Below, one piece after another: positions 38,434-46,560 of a stretch of 64,000 nucleotides of DNA. Under the pieces are notes generated by a model, which saw only the letters and a program-made list of their open reading frames with translations, was not told the origin of the DNA and searched no databases. Source of the stretch: JAAYDS01 sp012729155 (GTDB lineage Bacteria > Chloroflexota > Anaerolineae > UBA1429); contig DAIPBO010000020.1 of the NCBI GenBank assembly GCA_036774405.1, forward strand, positions 1 to 64,000. The letters run 5' to 3'. The translations under genes and the position numbers were made by a program. Numbering within the stretch: the first letter of the stretch is position 1; every line of letters starts with the position of its first letter.

Positions 38434-39852
38434 ATGGCCGCACTTGGCACCGAGCCCGATAGCGTCGAGTTGCCAGTCTCTGCCGAGGATGGGTTGCCGC
38501 AAGACTCTCTGCGCGATCAGCTCCGGCTCGTAAGCACGCGCGAGGGTTCGAGCGTATTCTTTGACCCCACCTCGCTGGCGATACTGACCGATGGCGTGCA
38601 CGAATCGACCTGCAGCGCCCAAGCACGGGCAGTCCTCGCTGCCTTGCCAGACGTTGCCGACGATTGCTCACAGCAGCTGCCCCCCCCTCCAGATGCGGCC
38701 AACCTCACCCGACCCCGCCTGCAGCGGCTCACCCTCAACATCTCGAACTGCTGCAATCTTGCCTGCCGGTACTGCTATGCACATGGCGGCGACTATGCCA
38801 TGCCGCAGGCATTGATGAGCGGGCACCGCGCAGCCGAACTGGTGGGCGAGGCACTGCGCCTTTGGGACATCGACGCCCTGATGTTCTTTGGCGGCGAGCC
38901 TTCACTGAATCCTGACGCCATCGCTGAAGCCTGCCTGCTGGTGACCGAGCTGCATCGCGCGGGACTGATTGCGAACCTGCCGCGCTTTGCCGCCATCAGC
39001 AATCTGGCTGGCCAGGGCGAGACCTTTGATGCGTTCCTTGGCCTCTGCAAGCTGCTCAACATCCACATCACCGCCAGCATCGACGGCCCGCCACAGGTAC
39101 ACGATGCCAACCGGGTTGACCGCACCGGCAACGGCAGCTATGCCCGCGTGCGAGACAACTTTGCGCGCGCTCGCGACCTGGGGCTCAGCCTCAGTATAGA
39201 GTGCACCTATAGCGACCAGCATCTGGCGCAGGGCATCAGCGTGATCGAGCTGATGCGCTTCTTCGACCAAGAGTTTGGGCTGCAACAGACGCACATCGCG
39301 CCGGTCATGCAGCAGGGCTGCAAAGGCGAGAAAGCCGCCGAGCTGTGCGCCCAGTATTGCGACGCGATCCAATTCACGCTCGAGACGTTGTCCAGCGGCC
39401 ATATGCTCTCATTCAGCCTGGGGCAGCGCATCTTGCTGGCGCTCGCCAGACGGCAGCCCATCGCCCAGTATTGCCCTGCTGGCCAGGCCGAGTTGACCAT
39501 CGGGCCAGATGGGATGGTGTACCCCTGTTTCATGTTTGTGGGTGCCAAAGAGTTTGAGCTGGGGACCATGGATGCCGAGCGCTGGCCGGCTGACAAGGGC
39601 AGCAAGGTCTTGTGCGAGATCGAGGCCAGCGGCAAGTCGAATCATCCCCTCTGTCGCGATTGTTGGGCCAGAGGTCTGTGCTCTGGTTGCATCGGCGGCG
39701 ACTATTACGCCACCGGCAGCCTGAGCAGCAAGCCCAGCTGTGCTCTCACCAGGAGTATGGCGGCAGAAGCCATTGTGCGCCTGGCAGAGATGGGCCAGGG
39801 CAAGCGCCTTGGCTACTATGGTCATGCACATCGCCTGCGTGCTTTCCAATGA
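38434..39852 (+). CDS. Radical SAM/SPASM peptide maturase with N-terminal recognition-like domain
   Basis: A 472-residue enzyme. Residues about 28-75 (REGSSVFFDPTSLAIL) resemble the PqqD-like peptide-recognition domain found at the N-terminus of several RiPP maturases. The radical SAM core has C107-x3-C111-x2-C114 (CNLACRYC) and FFGGEPS at 151-157. The SPASM part has Cys at 347, 365, 407, 410, 416, 419 and 436, enough for two auxiliary 4Fe-4S clusters. Known relatives form thioether or C-C links in small peptides. Two Cys-containing small proteins lie just downstream, the likely substrates (inference). Own promoter and AGAGG before the ATG. Confidence 0.85.
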   Translation: MAALGTEPDSVELPVSAEDGLPQDSLRDQLRLVSTREGSSVFFDPTSLAILTDGVHESTCSAQARAVLAALPDVADDCSQQLPPPPDAANLTRPRLQRLTLNISNCCNLACRYCYAHGGDYAMPQALMSGHRAAELVGEALRLWDIDALMFFGGEPSLNPDAIAEACLLVTELHRAGLIANLPRFAAISNLAGQGETFDAFLGLCKLLNIHITASIDGPPQVHDANRVDRTGNGSYARVRDNFARARDLGLSLSIECTYSDQHLAQGISVIELMRFFDQEFGLQQTHIAPVMQQGCKGEKAAELCAQYCDAIQFTLETLSSGHMLSFSLGQRILLALARRQPIAQYCPAGQAELTIGPDGMVYPCFMFVGAKEFELGTMDAERWPADKGSKVLCEIEASGKSNHPLCRDCWARGLCSGCIGGDYYATGSLSSKPSCALTRSMAAEAIVRLAEMGQGKRLGYYGHAHRLRAFQ

Positions 39853-39983
39853 GGTGTGGGGGCGACGGCAATCGCCCAAAGTAGTGCCAAGTCGGCCGCA
39901 GGGTCAGAGTATGCTCTGGCAGGCAGAGTGTGCTCGAGCCTCGCACCCGTGCAGATGACACGCACACACGGAGCAACCAAACA

Positions 39984-40301
39984 ATGAGCGAAAAACTGGC
40001 CAAACTGATGCTCGCCGAGATTCCGACGGATCAGCTCAAGCAGATCGTTGCTGGCATGGAGACCCTGCCCCAGCGAAGCGCCGCGACGTCGGGCGGCTTT
40101 TGTGGCCTCGACTGCCCGGGCTCTGATGGCAGCATTTGTGGCCTTGACTGCCACAACGTCACCCGTTCGACGGTTGGCGTCGTCGACCGCGCTAATGTCG
40201 CGGGCATTACTCGCGCCGAGCTCGACGCAGCACGCAGCAAATCCGTTGCGTTCAAAGACACGCTGCTCACGCAGGCGCGCATTCTGGGCAAGGTGCTCTA
40301 G
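39984..40301 (+). CDS. Putative RiPP precursor 1 with paired CGLDC motifs
   Basis: A 105-residue protein, unrecognised as a named family. The N-terminal part (1-35) is helical and leader-like (LAKLMLAEIPTDQLKQI). The core (37-58) holds two CGLDC motifs at 40-44 and 52-56 separated by PGSDGSI; all four Cys of the protein lie here. The conserved C-terminal half contains AGITRAELDAARS and ends LGKVL. The core therefore lies in the middle. It starts 131 bases after the radical SAM gene; GGAG is about 10 bases before the ATG. 66 of 105 positions match the next paralogue without gaps. Confidence 0.75.
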   Translation: MSEKLAKLMLAEIPTDQLKQIVAGMETLPQRSAATSGGFCGLDCPGSDGSICGLDCHNVTRSTVGVVDRANVAGITRAELDAARSKSVAFKDTLLTQARILGKVL

Positions 40302-40331
40302 CACCAGCAGCCTTTCCCCGCTCGGCTGCAC

Positions 40332-40360
40332 GGCCTGCCAGGTGTTTGCCTGGCCAGGCC
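40332..40360 (+). other. Hairpin between the two precursor genes
   Basis: GGCCTG-CCAGG pairs with CCTGG-C-CAGGCC around a 6-base loop with one bulged base, 30 bases after the first precursor stop. No T-tract follows. It may stabilise the upstream message or partly terminate transcription, setting the ratio of the two peptides. Confidence 0.45.
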
Positions 40361-40433
40361 GGCCTCTAGTGGCATCAGCCACGGCGGGGTGAAACGCAAA
40401 GACCCCATAACTGCACGATGGAGGCAGCAGACA

Positions 40434-40751
40434 GTGAACGAACGACTCGCCAGGCTGGCCCTGGCCGACATCCCAACGACGCAGCTCAAGCAGATCATCG
40501 TCGAGTTTGATGGTCTGTCTCAGAGGGCCCTTACAGATTCGGGCGTCTTTTGTGGGCTCGACTGCCCCGGCACGTCAGGCACCTTCTGCGGGCTCGACTG
40601 TCACGGCGTTTCTCGCGCCGCGATAGGCGTCATCGACCGCACCAACGCAGCTGGCATTACCCGTGCTGAACTCGATGCTGCGCGGAGCCAGGCGCTCGAC
40701 TTTAAAAAGACACTGCTTGCCGAGGCACACGCCCTGGGCAAGGTGCTCTAG
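40434..40751 (+). CDS. Putative RiPP precursor 2 with paired CGLDC motifs
   Basis: A 105-residue paralogue of the preceding peptide, the same length when started at GTG 40434 (GGAGG 9 bases upstream); a longer in-frame ATG at 40389 has less support. It keeps FCGLDCPG and CGLDCHG at the same positions, IPTTQLKQI in the leader-like part and AGITRAELDAARS plus the LGKVL end. Substitutions concentrate between the two CGLDC motifs and at residues 22-35. Conservation of the C-terminal half hints at a second enzyme contact or a follower peptide. It is followed by a strong hairpin. Confidence 0.75.
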   Translation: MNERLARLALADIPTTQLKQIIVEFDGLSQRALTDSGVFCGLDCPGTSGTFCGLDCHGVSRAAIGVIDRTNAAGITRAELDAARSQALDFKKTLLAEAHALGKVL

Positions 40752-40797
40752 TCTGCTATAGGCTTGGTGAGGTGCCGCCTGCGCTCGGCGCTAACGC

Positions 40798-40830
40798 AAG
40801 AGCCATCCTGCCTCCGGCAGGATGGCTCTT
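40798..40830 (+). terminator. Perfect 15-bp terminator hairpin closing the peptide locus
   Basis: AAGAGCCATCCTGCC pairs with GGCAGGATGGCTCTT around a 3-base TCC loop, 46 bases after the second precursor. The A/T end of the stem could supply part of the U-tract, but the next bases are GGCATG, so the T-run is short. Confidence 0.7.
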
Positions 40831-40874
40831 GGCATGACAGGCATAGGCGTCTGGCTACACCGGCCCTATGAGGG

Positions 40875-40880
40875 TATAAT
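40875..40880 (+). promoter_or_regulatory. Possible dnaG-rpoD promoter (-10 element)
   Basis: A consensus TATAAT lies 37 bases before the dnaG ATG. The best -35 at 17-base spacing is TGGCTA (40852-40857), a poor match, so activity may need an activator or a different sigma contact. Confidence 0.4.
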
Positions 40881-40917
40881 CCCGGTGATAGACCATCACC
40901 ATTGCCGAGCGAATACG

Positions 40918-42849
40918 ATGAGCGTCGTCGACGAAATCAAACAGCGCCTTGACTTGGTCGATGTGATCAGCGCTTACACGCCGCTCACCAAGGCTGGCCG
41001 CAACTTTAAGGGGCTGTGCCCGTTTCACAACGAAAAGACGCCGTCGTTCATCGTCTTTCCTGAGACGCAAACGTGGCACTGCTTTGGCGCCTGCGGCACC
41101 GGTGGCGACTTGTTCGCCTTTATCATGCGGCGTGAGAACGTAGACTTTGGCGAAGCGCTGCGCCTGCTGGCCGAGCGCGCCGGTGTGCAGCTGGCCGCAA
41201 GAGATGCCGACAGCGCTCGCCAACGCGATGAGGTCGAACGCCTGCGCGAGGTGAATCAGGCGGCGGCCGAGCACCTTAACCATGTTTTGCTCGAGACGCC
41301 CGCGGGCGCTCCAGGCCGCGATTATCTGGCACGGCGCGGCGTCAGGCCTGAGACCATCGGCGCCTTTCAGCTTGGCTACGCCCCCGACGAGTGGCAAGCG
41401 CTACACGACCATCTGCGCCACAAGGGCTATGGCGATGACGACCTGCTGGCCGCAGGCTTGCTGAGCGAGAGCGACAGCGGCCGCCTCTATGACCGCTTTC
41501 GCGGGCGCGTCATCTTTCCTATTCGCGACATTCGCGGGCGAGTGCTGGGCTTTGGCGGGCGCGTGCTCGGCGATGGCGTGCCCAAGTATCTCAACACCCC
41601 CCAAACCCCCCTGTTCGACAAAGGTGCGATACTCTACGGCATCGACCTGGCCCGCGAGGCGATCCGCGAGCAACAGCGGGCCGTCATCGTTGAAGGCTAT
41701 ATGGATGTCATCGTGCCCTATCAAGAGGGCATACGCAACGTGGTGGCGGTGATGGGCACCGCCCTTTCAGAGGCGCACATCAATGTGCTCAAACGCCTCA
41801 CCCATACCCTCATCTTGGCGCTGGATGCTGACGCCGCTGGCCTGGCTGCTGTCGAGCGCGGCACCGAGACCGCCCGACGTGCGCTGCCGCGCCGCGTAGT
41901 GCCCATCATCCAACCCAGTGGGCTCATCCGTTATGAAGAGCAGCTCGATGCTGAGATACGCATTATGACGCTGCCCGACGGCCTCGATCCCGACGAGTTG
42001 GTGCTGGCCGACCGCGCTCGCTGGGATGCTCTGGTGGGTGATGCTCTCCCGGTGGCTGAACACTTTTTCCGGCAGGCACGCACCGAGCTGGACGTGACGA
42101 CGGGCAAAGGCAAGCGCGCCGCCATGGACAGACTCTTGCCGATCATTCAGTCCATCGAGAACGCCGCCGAGCGTACCCATTACGTGCAACAGCTCGCCCA
42201 GTGGTTGCGCATGGACGAGCGCATCATCAGCGAACAACTGGCTGGCCACCCTACTGCCACGCCCAGACGCCGACCCAGGCCCCGAGCCGAGACGGCCGTT
42301 GCAGCACCCCCCGGCGTCTCTCAGGGGCACGACGCTCTGGATGAACTCGAGCAGCATGTGCTCGGGCTGGTGATGGAACATCCACGCCTGGCCCTTGAGA
42401 CCACCAATGCAGGCCTCTTGTCTGAAGAGGCCTTTGGCGATATGCGCCGCCGTCGCGCCTTTGCTGTGGCCCGCGAACTCTCGGCCTCTGGCCTGTTACC
42501 CGACCTCGCCGAGGTGCTCGAACGACTTGACACCGAGTCGCGCACCCATGTAGAATCGATCCTACGTCACAGACAGGGGCGCCCCGAGCAGAGCCCCGAG
42601 GCACTGCAAGAGGACCTCAATAAGGCATCAGCGCGCCTGCTCAAGGCGCACCTGACACGTGACATTGAACAGCTGCAGTTCGCCCTGCTGGACGCCCACC
42701 AGGAAGGGTTGCGCGAACGTGAGGCCGAGCTCCATCTCGCCATCGACCGTCTGACTCGGCAACGCCACCTGGTAGACCAGCGCTACCACGCCGCCACCTA
42801 TTTCGGCCGCCGCCAAGCCAAGGAAGCAGTGACCCGCCATCATGGCTGA
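40918..42849 (+). CDS. dnaG: DNA primase DnaG
   Basis: Synthesises RNA primers at the replication fork. The 643-residue protein has the N-terminal CHC2 zinc domain (GLCPFHNEKTPSFIVFPE, then WHCFGACGTGGD). The distal pair is spaced C-x3-C rather than the C-x2-C of Escherichia coli. The TOPRIM core follows with VIVEGYMDVI and LALDADAAGLAAV, then a helicase-interaction C-terminal domain. Start ATG 40918 gives MSVVDEIKQRLDLVDVISAY, the family N-terminus. It overlaps rpoD by 8 bases, the macromolecular-synthesis operon pairing. Confidence 0.96.
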   Translation: MSVVDEIKQRLDLVDVISAYTPLTKAGRNFKGLCPFHNEKTPSFIVFPETQTWHCFGACGTGGDLFAFIMRRENVDFGEALRLLAERAGVQLAARDADSARQRDEVERLREVNQAAAEHLNHVLLETPAGAPGRDYLARRGVRPETIGAFQLGYAPDEWQALHDHLRHKGYGDDDLLAAGLLSESDSGRLYDRFRGRVIFPIRDIRGRVLGFGGRVLGDGVPKYLNTPQTPLFDKGAILYGIDLAREAIREQQRAVIVEGYMDVIVPYQEGIRNVVAVMGTALSEAHINVLKRLTHTLILALDADAAGLAAVERGTETARRALPRRVVPIIQPSGLIRYEEQLDAEIRIMTLPDGLDPDELVLADRARWDALVGDALPVAEHFFRQARTELDVTTGKGKRAAMDRLLPIIQSIENAAERTHYVQQLAQWLRMDERIISEQLAGHPTATPRRRPRPRAETAVAAPPGVSQGHDALDELEQHVLGLVMEHPRLALETTNAGLLSEEAFGDMRRRRAFAVARELSASGLLPDLAEVLERLDTESRTHVESILRHRQGRPEQSPEALQEDLNKASARLLKAHLTRDIEQLQFALLDAHQEGLREREAELHLAIDRLTRQRHLVDQRYHAATYFGRRQAKEAVTRHHG

Positions 42850-44101
42850 GCAACACAACTCAGAGCCCCAGCCCAGCAAGATCATCCAGACACTGTTGGC
42901 CAAGGGCAGACGCGAGGGGTACATCACCAGCGACGAGGTGCAGCAGGTGCTGCCTCAAGGCGCCAAAGCACAGGCGCTCTTGAAGGAGATTGAGACCATC
43001 TTTGCCCGCAACGACATCCCCATCCTCGACGAGCAGGCTCTCGATGACGATGATCTGCTCATCGAGGCTGCCGAGGCCGATCAGGGCGTTGCGGCCACCG
43101 AGTCGGTGAGCGACCCGGTGCACATGTACCTGCGTGAGATCGGGCGCGTCCCCCTGCTCAGCCAAGAAGAAGAGGTGCGCCTCGCCATAGCCATCGAGCG
43201 CGGCCTCGAGGCCGCCAGGCAGCTCCAGGCGATCGAGCCAGGATCAAACCCCGGCGCCGAGCAAGCGCTCAGACTGCGCATCATGCAGGGCGAGTTAGCC
43301 CGTCGCCGGATGGCCGAGGCCAACCTGCGGCTGGTAGTCTCGGTGGCCAAAAAGTTCGCCGGGCGAGGCATGTCGTTCCTCGATCTCATCCAGGAAGGCA
43401 ATCTCGGCCTGCTGCGTGCGGTTGAAAAGTTCGACCACCGACGCGGCTTTAAGTTCAGCACCTATGCCCACTGGTGGATACGTCAGGCCATCAACCGCGC
43501 TATCGCTGACCAGGGCCGCACCATCCGCATTCCGGTGCATATGATCGAATCGATCAACCGGATGACGCGCACCATCCGCGCCCTGCAGCAAGACCTGGGA
43601 CATGACCCGACGCCCGAAGAGGTGGCCCTGCATCTAGACTATCTCAGCGAAACCGATCGGCGCATCATCGAGGATGCTTGGAACCGCGAAACACCCGTGC
43701 CCTCTGATGTAGCTGTGCGCCTCAGGCGTGCTGCCAAAAAAGTGCGCCAGATCATGACTGTCTCTCAGGAACCCATGTCGCTGGAAACGCCCATGGGCAG
43801 CGAGGATAACAGTGTGCTTGTCGATTTCATCGCCGACGAGTCGGTGGCCAATCCGCAAGATGAAACCAACCGCGAGATGCTGCGCGCCCAGATGCAAGAC
43901 ATCCTCGATTCGCTCAGCCCACGCGAGCGTGATGTGCTGGCGCTCCGCTTTGGGCTCGTCGACGGCGAGAGCCACACCCTCGAAGAGGTCGGCCGTCGCT
44001 TTGGGGTCACCCGCGAGCGTGTCCGCCAGATCGAGGCCAAGGCACTGCGCAAGCTGCGCCACCCCACACGTAGCCGCAAGCTGCGAGACTACCTGAGTTA
44101 G
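42842..44101 (+). CDS. rpoD: Primary RNA polymerase sigma factor RpoD
   Basis: A 419-residue sigma-70 factor. An N-terminal region 1.1-like part is followed by region 1.2 (DPVHMYLREIGRVPLLSQEEE). Region 2 includes DLIQEGNLGLLRAVEKFD and FSTYAHWWIRQAINRAI (2.3-2.4); region 3 follows. Region 4.2, TLEEVGRRFGVTRERVRQIE, ends RSRKLRDYLS. Its -10 and -35 recognition regions are canonical, consistent with the TTGACN-17-TATAAT promoters seen in this window. Transcribed with dnaG. Confidence 0.97.
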   Translation: MAEQHNSEPQPSKIIQTLLAKGRREGYITSDEVQQVLPQGAKAQALLKEIETIFARNDIPILDEQALDDDDLLIEAAEADQGVAATESVSDPVHMYLREIGRVPLLSQEEEVRLAIAIERGLEAARQLQAIEPGSNPGAEQALRLRIMQGELARRRMAEANLRLVVSVAKKFAGRGMSFLDLIQEGNLGLLRAVEKFDHRRGFKFSTYAHWWIRQAINRAIADQGRTIRIPVHMIESINRMTRTIRALQQDLGHDPTPEEVALHLDYLSETDRRIIEDAWNRETPVPSDVAVRLRRAAKKVRQIMTVSQEPMSLETPMGSEDNSVLVDFIADESVANPQDETNREMLRAQMQDILDSLSPRERDVLALRFGLVDGESHTLEEVGRRFGVTRERVRQIEAKALRKLRHPTRSRKLRDYLS

Positions 44102-44129
44102 CGCCGCTGCGAGCAACCCAACCGACGAT

Positions 44130-44158
44130 TTGACGCCAAAGACCTCTTGGCCTAGAAT
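44130..44158 (+). promoter_or_regulatory. Promoter for tRNA-Asn
   Basis: TTGACG (44130-44135), 17-base spacer, TAGAAT (44153-44158); the predicted start is about 10 bases before the mature 5' end of the tRNA. Confidence 0.7.
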
Positions 44159-44176
44159 GCTCCCGCGTTGCACCGA

Positions 44177-44248
44177 TCCTCGGTAGCTCAACGGTAGAGC
44201 GACCGGCTGTTAACCGGTTGGTTGTTGGTTCGAATCCAGCCCGAGGAG
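44177..44248 (+). tRNA. tRNA-Asn (GTT anticodon)
   Basis: A 72-nt cloverleaf: acceptor TCCTCGG (44177-44183) pairs with CCGAGGA (44241-44247), discriminator G44248, anticodon stem ACCGG/CCGGT with loop CTGTTAA giving anticodon GTT (44209-44211), and the T-loop GGTTCGAATCC. CCA is not encoded. It has its own promoter and a terminator directly after it. Confidence 0.95.
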
Positions 44249-44254
44249 CTCTGG

Positions 44255-44281
44255 CTCCCGTTGCCGATACGGCAACGGGAG
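44255..44281 (+). terminator. Intrinsic terminator after tRNA-Asn
   Basis: A 12-bp perfect stem (CTCCCGTTGCCG with CGGCAACGGGAG) with a 3-base loop, followed by TTTGTGTTAT, begins 7 bases after the tRNA 3' end. Confidence 0.8.
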
Positions 44282-44375
44282 TTTGTGTTATACTGGCGAT
44301 ACACGCATCCCTTATCGACCTCGGTGCAGTCGAGCCGAACTCGGCCGGTGTTGCCGCACGTGTGCCAGGAGTGCC

Positions 44376-45620
44376 ATGGACGACCTGACACTGCTACACG
44401 AGGCCCTCGCCGAGGCGCAACGCTCACGTCGCGAGGGCGGCGACCCATTTGGTGCCGTGTTGGCCCGCCAGGGCACGGTGCAGCACCGCTCGGGCGATCG
44501 CACCGTGGCCCTGTGCGACCCCACCGCGCACGCCGAGCTGGCGCTCATCTCTAGCTACTGTCGTACCTATGGCATCTATGACCTTGGCGATTGCACTCTC
44601 TACAGCGCTGTCGAGCCCTGTGCCATGTGTGCCGGCGCCATCCACTGGGCGCGGGTGGGCCGTGTGGTCTTTGCCATATCGCAGGCCGCCCTTCAACGGA
44701 CGTCAGGCGGGCGCCCCAAGCCAGGTTGCGCCGACATCCTGACACAGCTACACAGCCGCACGCGTGTCGAGGGGCCGCTGTTGCCGCAAGAGAGCGCCAG
44801 GCTGCTCGAGCCCTGGCCAGGGCCACGGCGCGAACGCGTCGGCTCGATGGCGGCGGCGGCAACGCCTCGTTGGCCGCGGCGCGTCGTGCAGTGGCGCTGG
44901 GAGGATGCCGAGTCACAGCGCATCTTCGCCGAGTTGGTAGGGTTCGACGAGGCGCACTCTGCCAGCGAGGTCGAGGCCATCATCGCCCTCAGCGGTGTGC
45001 GGCCGCCCTCCCAGGTGCTCGACGTAGGCTGCGGCAACGGCCGGCACGCTATCTTGATGGCTCAACGCGGCTACCAGGTCGAGGGCATCGCTGTGGCCGA
45101 TGCCTACCTTGCGCAGGCACGTCAGGCGGCAACTGCGGCTGGCGTGGTCATCGCGTGGCGCCGCCAGCGCGCCAGCGACCTGCAGGCTCAGAGCCGCTAT
45201 GACCTGGTGCTCGTCTTCAACCACGCCCTGGGCCTGATGGCCGACACCGAGCTACATGAGCAATTCCGTCGTATGCGCCTGGCCTTGCGGCCTGGTGGCG
45301 TCATGCTGCTGCGCACCGCAGGGCCGCAGCGCCTGCCAGACGCGAGAGAGCATAGCATCAACCGCTGGGTCGAGCGCCAGGGACGCTTTGTCCTCTCAGA
45401 GCAGGTTCTCGCAGACGGAGAACGCCACGAACGGTGTATCGTCATTGACCCTGCCCTCGGCGATGTCGTCGAATATCAGGGGCGTCAGCGCGCCTTGCGC
45501 CTGAAAGACGTCATGGGAATGCTGGCCACAGCGGGATGGCGACAGGTGACCGCCCTGGCCGATCTCGAGGGTACGCCCGCCACACCCGATCACTTTGGCA
45601 TCTACCTCTGTCGCCCCTGA
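44376..45620 (+). CDS. Fusion of a CMP/guanine/tRNA-adenosine deaminase-type domain and a SAM methyltransferase
   Basis: A 414-residue two-domain protein. Residues 1-155 are a zinc-dependent deaminase domain with H52-A-E54 and P81-C-A-M-C85, closest in feel to GuaD/TadA proteins. Residues about 175-414 are a Rossmann methyltransferase with motif I VLDVGCGNGRHA (214-225), VFNHALGLM and a post-motif LRPGGVMLL. Both halves keep their key residues. AGGAG is 5 bases before the ATG. The fusion is unusual; whether it is a tRNA modifier or a nucleobase enzyme cannot be decided. It stands just after tRNA-Asn and before a GNAT gene. Confidence 0.8.
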   Translation: MDDLTLLHEALAEAQRSRREGGDPFGAVLARQGTVQHRSGDRTVALCDPTAHAELALISSYCRTYGIYDLGDCTLYSAVEPCAMCAGAIHWARVGRVVFAISQAALQRTSGGRPKPGCADILTQLHSRTRVEGPLLPQESARLLEPWPGPRRERVGSMAAAATPRWPRRVVQWRWEDAESQRIFAELVGFDEAHSASEVEAIIALSGVRPPSQVLDVGCGNGRHAILMAQRGYQVEGIAVADAYLAQARQAATAAGVVIAWRRQRASDLQAQSRYDLVLVFNHALGLMADTELHEQFRRMRLALRPGGVMLLRTAGPQRLPDAREHSINRWVERQGRFVLSEQVLADGERHERCIVIDPALGDVVEYQGRQRALRLKDVMGMLATAGWRQVTALADLEGTPATPDHFGIYLCRP

Positions 45621-45629
45621 GGAGTGGTG

Positions 45630-46133
45630 ATGAAACTGCTGATTCGGCCCGCTACCCCCTCTGACCTCGATGCCCTCGACGCTCTGTTCATCGAGGGCGA
45701 CGCCTGGCACGCCGCCCACGAGCCCACCGTGTTCTGTGTGCCTCAGGGCGAGCCGCGCCCGCACGACTATTTGTGCAGCATCATGGCGGCTGATGACAGC
45801 ACAATTCTGGTGGCCGAGCGCCAGGGTGAGGTGCTGGGCATGTTGATGCTGCTCATCAGCGCTTCTCCGAACCTACCGATGATGGTACGACGACGCTTTG
45901 GCATCGTCGACACGCTGATCGTGGCCGCGCGCGCCAGGCGCGAGGGCATCGCGCGCCGGCTGATGCTGGCCGGCGAGGCGTGGTTTCGCGCCCATGACTG
46001 CCACGACCTGCAGATTACCGTTTGGGACTTTAACAGGGGCGCCGAGGCGCTGTATCGTCAGTTGGGCTACACCCCCCTGAACCGTCGCCTGGCCAAACGG
46101 CTGAACGCTTTGCCGCCCTCGCCCGCTGATTGA
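45630..46133 (+). CDS. GNAT-family N-acetyltransferase
   Basis: A 167-residue acetyltransferase with the GNAT fold: N-terminal KLLIRPATPSDLDALDALF, the acetyl-CoA-binding segment IVDTLIVAARARREGIARRLM and the C-terminal LQITVWDFNRGAEALYRQLGY. ATG 45630 follows GAGGAG by 5 bases; two in-frame GTGs just upstream are less likely. It lies 9 bases after the deaminase-methyltransferase gene. Substrate unknown. Confidence 0.85.
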   Translation: MKLLIRPATPSDLDALDALFIEGDAWHAAHEPTVFCVPQGEPRPHDYLCSIMAADDSTILVAERQGEVLGMLMLLISASPNLPMMVRRRFGIVDTLIVAARARREGIARRLMLAGEAWFRAHDCHDLQITVWDFNRGAEALYRQLGYTPLNRRLAKRLNALPPSPAD

Positions 46134-46158
46134 CCCTGGCGGCCTTTGGCCCTACCAT
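46130..46158 (+). promoter_or_regulatory. Probable promoter for yraN (leaderless)
   Basis: TTGACC (46130-46135), 17-base spacer and TACCAT (46153-46158). The yraN ATG follows only 6 bases after the -10, so transcription would start at about the A of the ATG. The predicted start lacks a good ribosome-binding site, which fits a leaderless mRNA. Confidence 0.45.
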
Positions 46159-46164
46159 AGGCCC

Positions 46165-46560
46165 ATGGGCCAGCAACGACCACCCCGCCTCGAGAGACCA
46201 TCGCGCACGAGCACCGGACGCCGCGGTGAGGACCTCGCCTGCGAGGAACTCACTCGCCGTGGCTATGAGATCGTGGCGCGCAACTGGCGCTGCCCTGTCG
46301 GCGAGGTCGATATCGTGGCGCGCGAAGGGCAGAGCCTCGCCTTTGTCGAGGTCAAGACACGGCGAGGGCGGCAAAGCCTCCCTGAGGAGGGGCTCACGCC
46401 GGCCAAGGCCGCCCGCATTATCGCCGTGGCGCAACACTATGTGGGCCAGGTTGAGCCCGTAGAGACCGCCTGGCGCATCGACCTCGTCGCCATCGAACTG
46501 GGGCGCGATGGCCAGGCGCGGCGCATCACCATCACCCCCGCCATTGGAATCGACGCATGA
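46165..46560 (+). CDS. yraN: YraN/UPF0102 family endonuclease-fold protein
   Basis: A 131-residue protein of the restriction-endonuclease-like fold: RRGEDLACEELTRRGYEIVA, then NWRCPVGEVDIVAREG and FVEVKTRRG, the E-D-E-x-K residues of UPF0102. The biochemical role is unsettled. It overlaps miaA by 4 bases. Confidence 0.88.
   Translation: MGQQRPPRLERPSRTSTGRRGEDLACEELTRRGYEIVARNWRCPVGEVDIVAREGQSLAFVEVKTRRGRQSLPEEGLTPAKAARIIAVAQHYVGQVEPVETAWRIDLVAIELGRDGQARRITITPAIGIDA

Noticed and set aside
40389..40433. ATG 40389 as start of the second precursor peptide
   Set aside because: It adds 15 residues with no counterpart in the paralogue and lacks a good ribosome-binding site; GTG 40434 has GGAGG and gives identical 105-residue lengths.
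44289..44294. TATACT as a promoter for the deaminase-methyltransferase gene
   Set aside because: No acceptable -35 exists at 16-18 bases upstream, where the sequence is the tRNA terminator stem.
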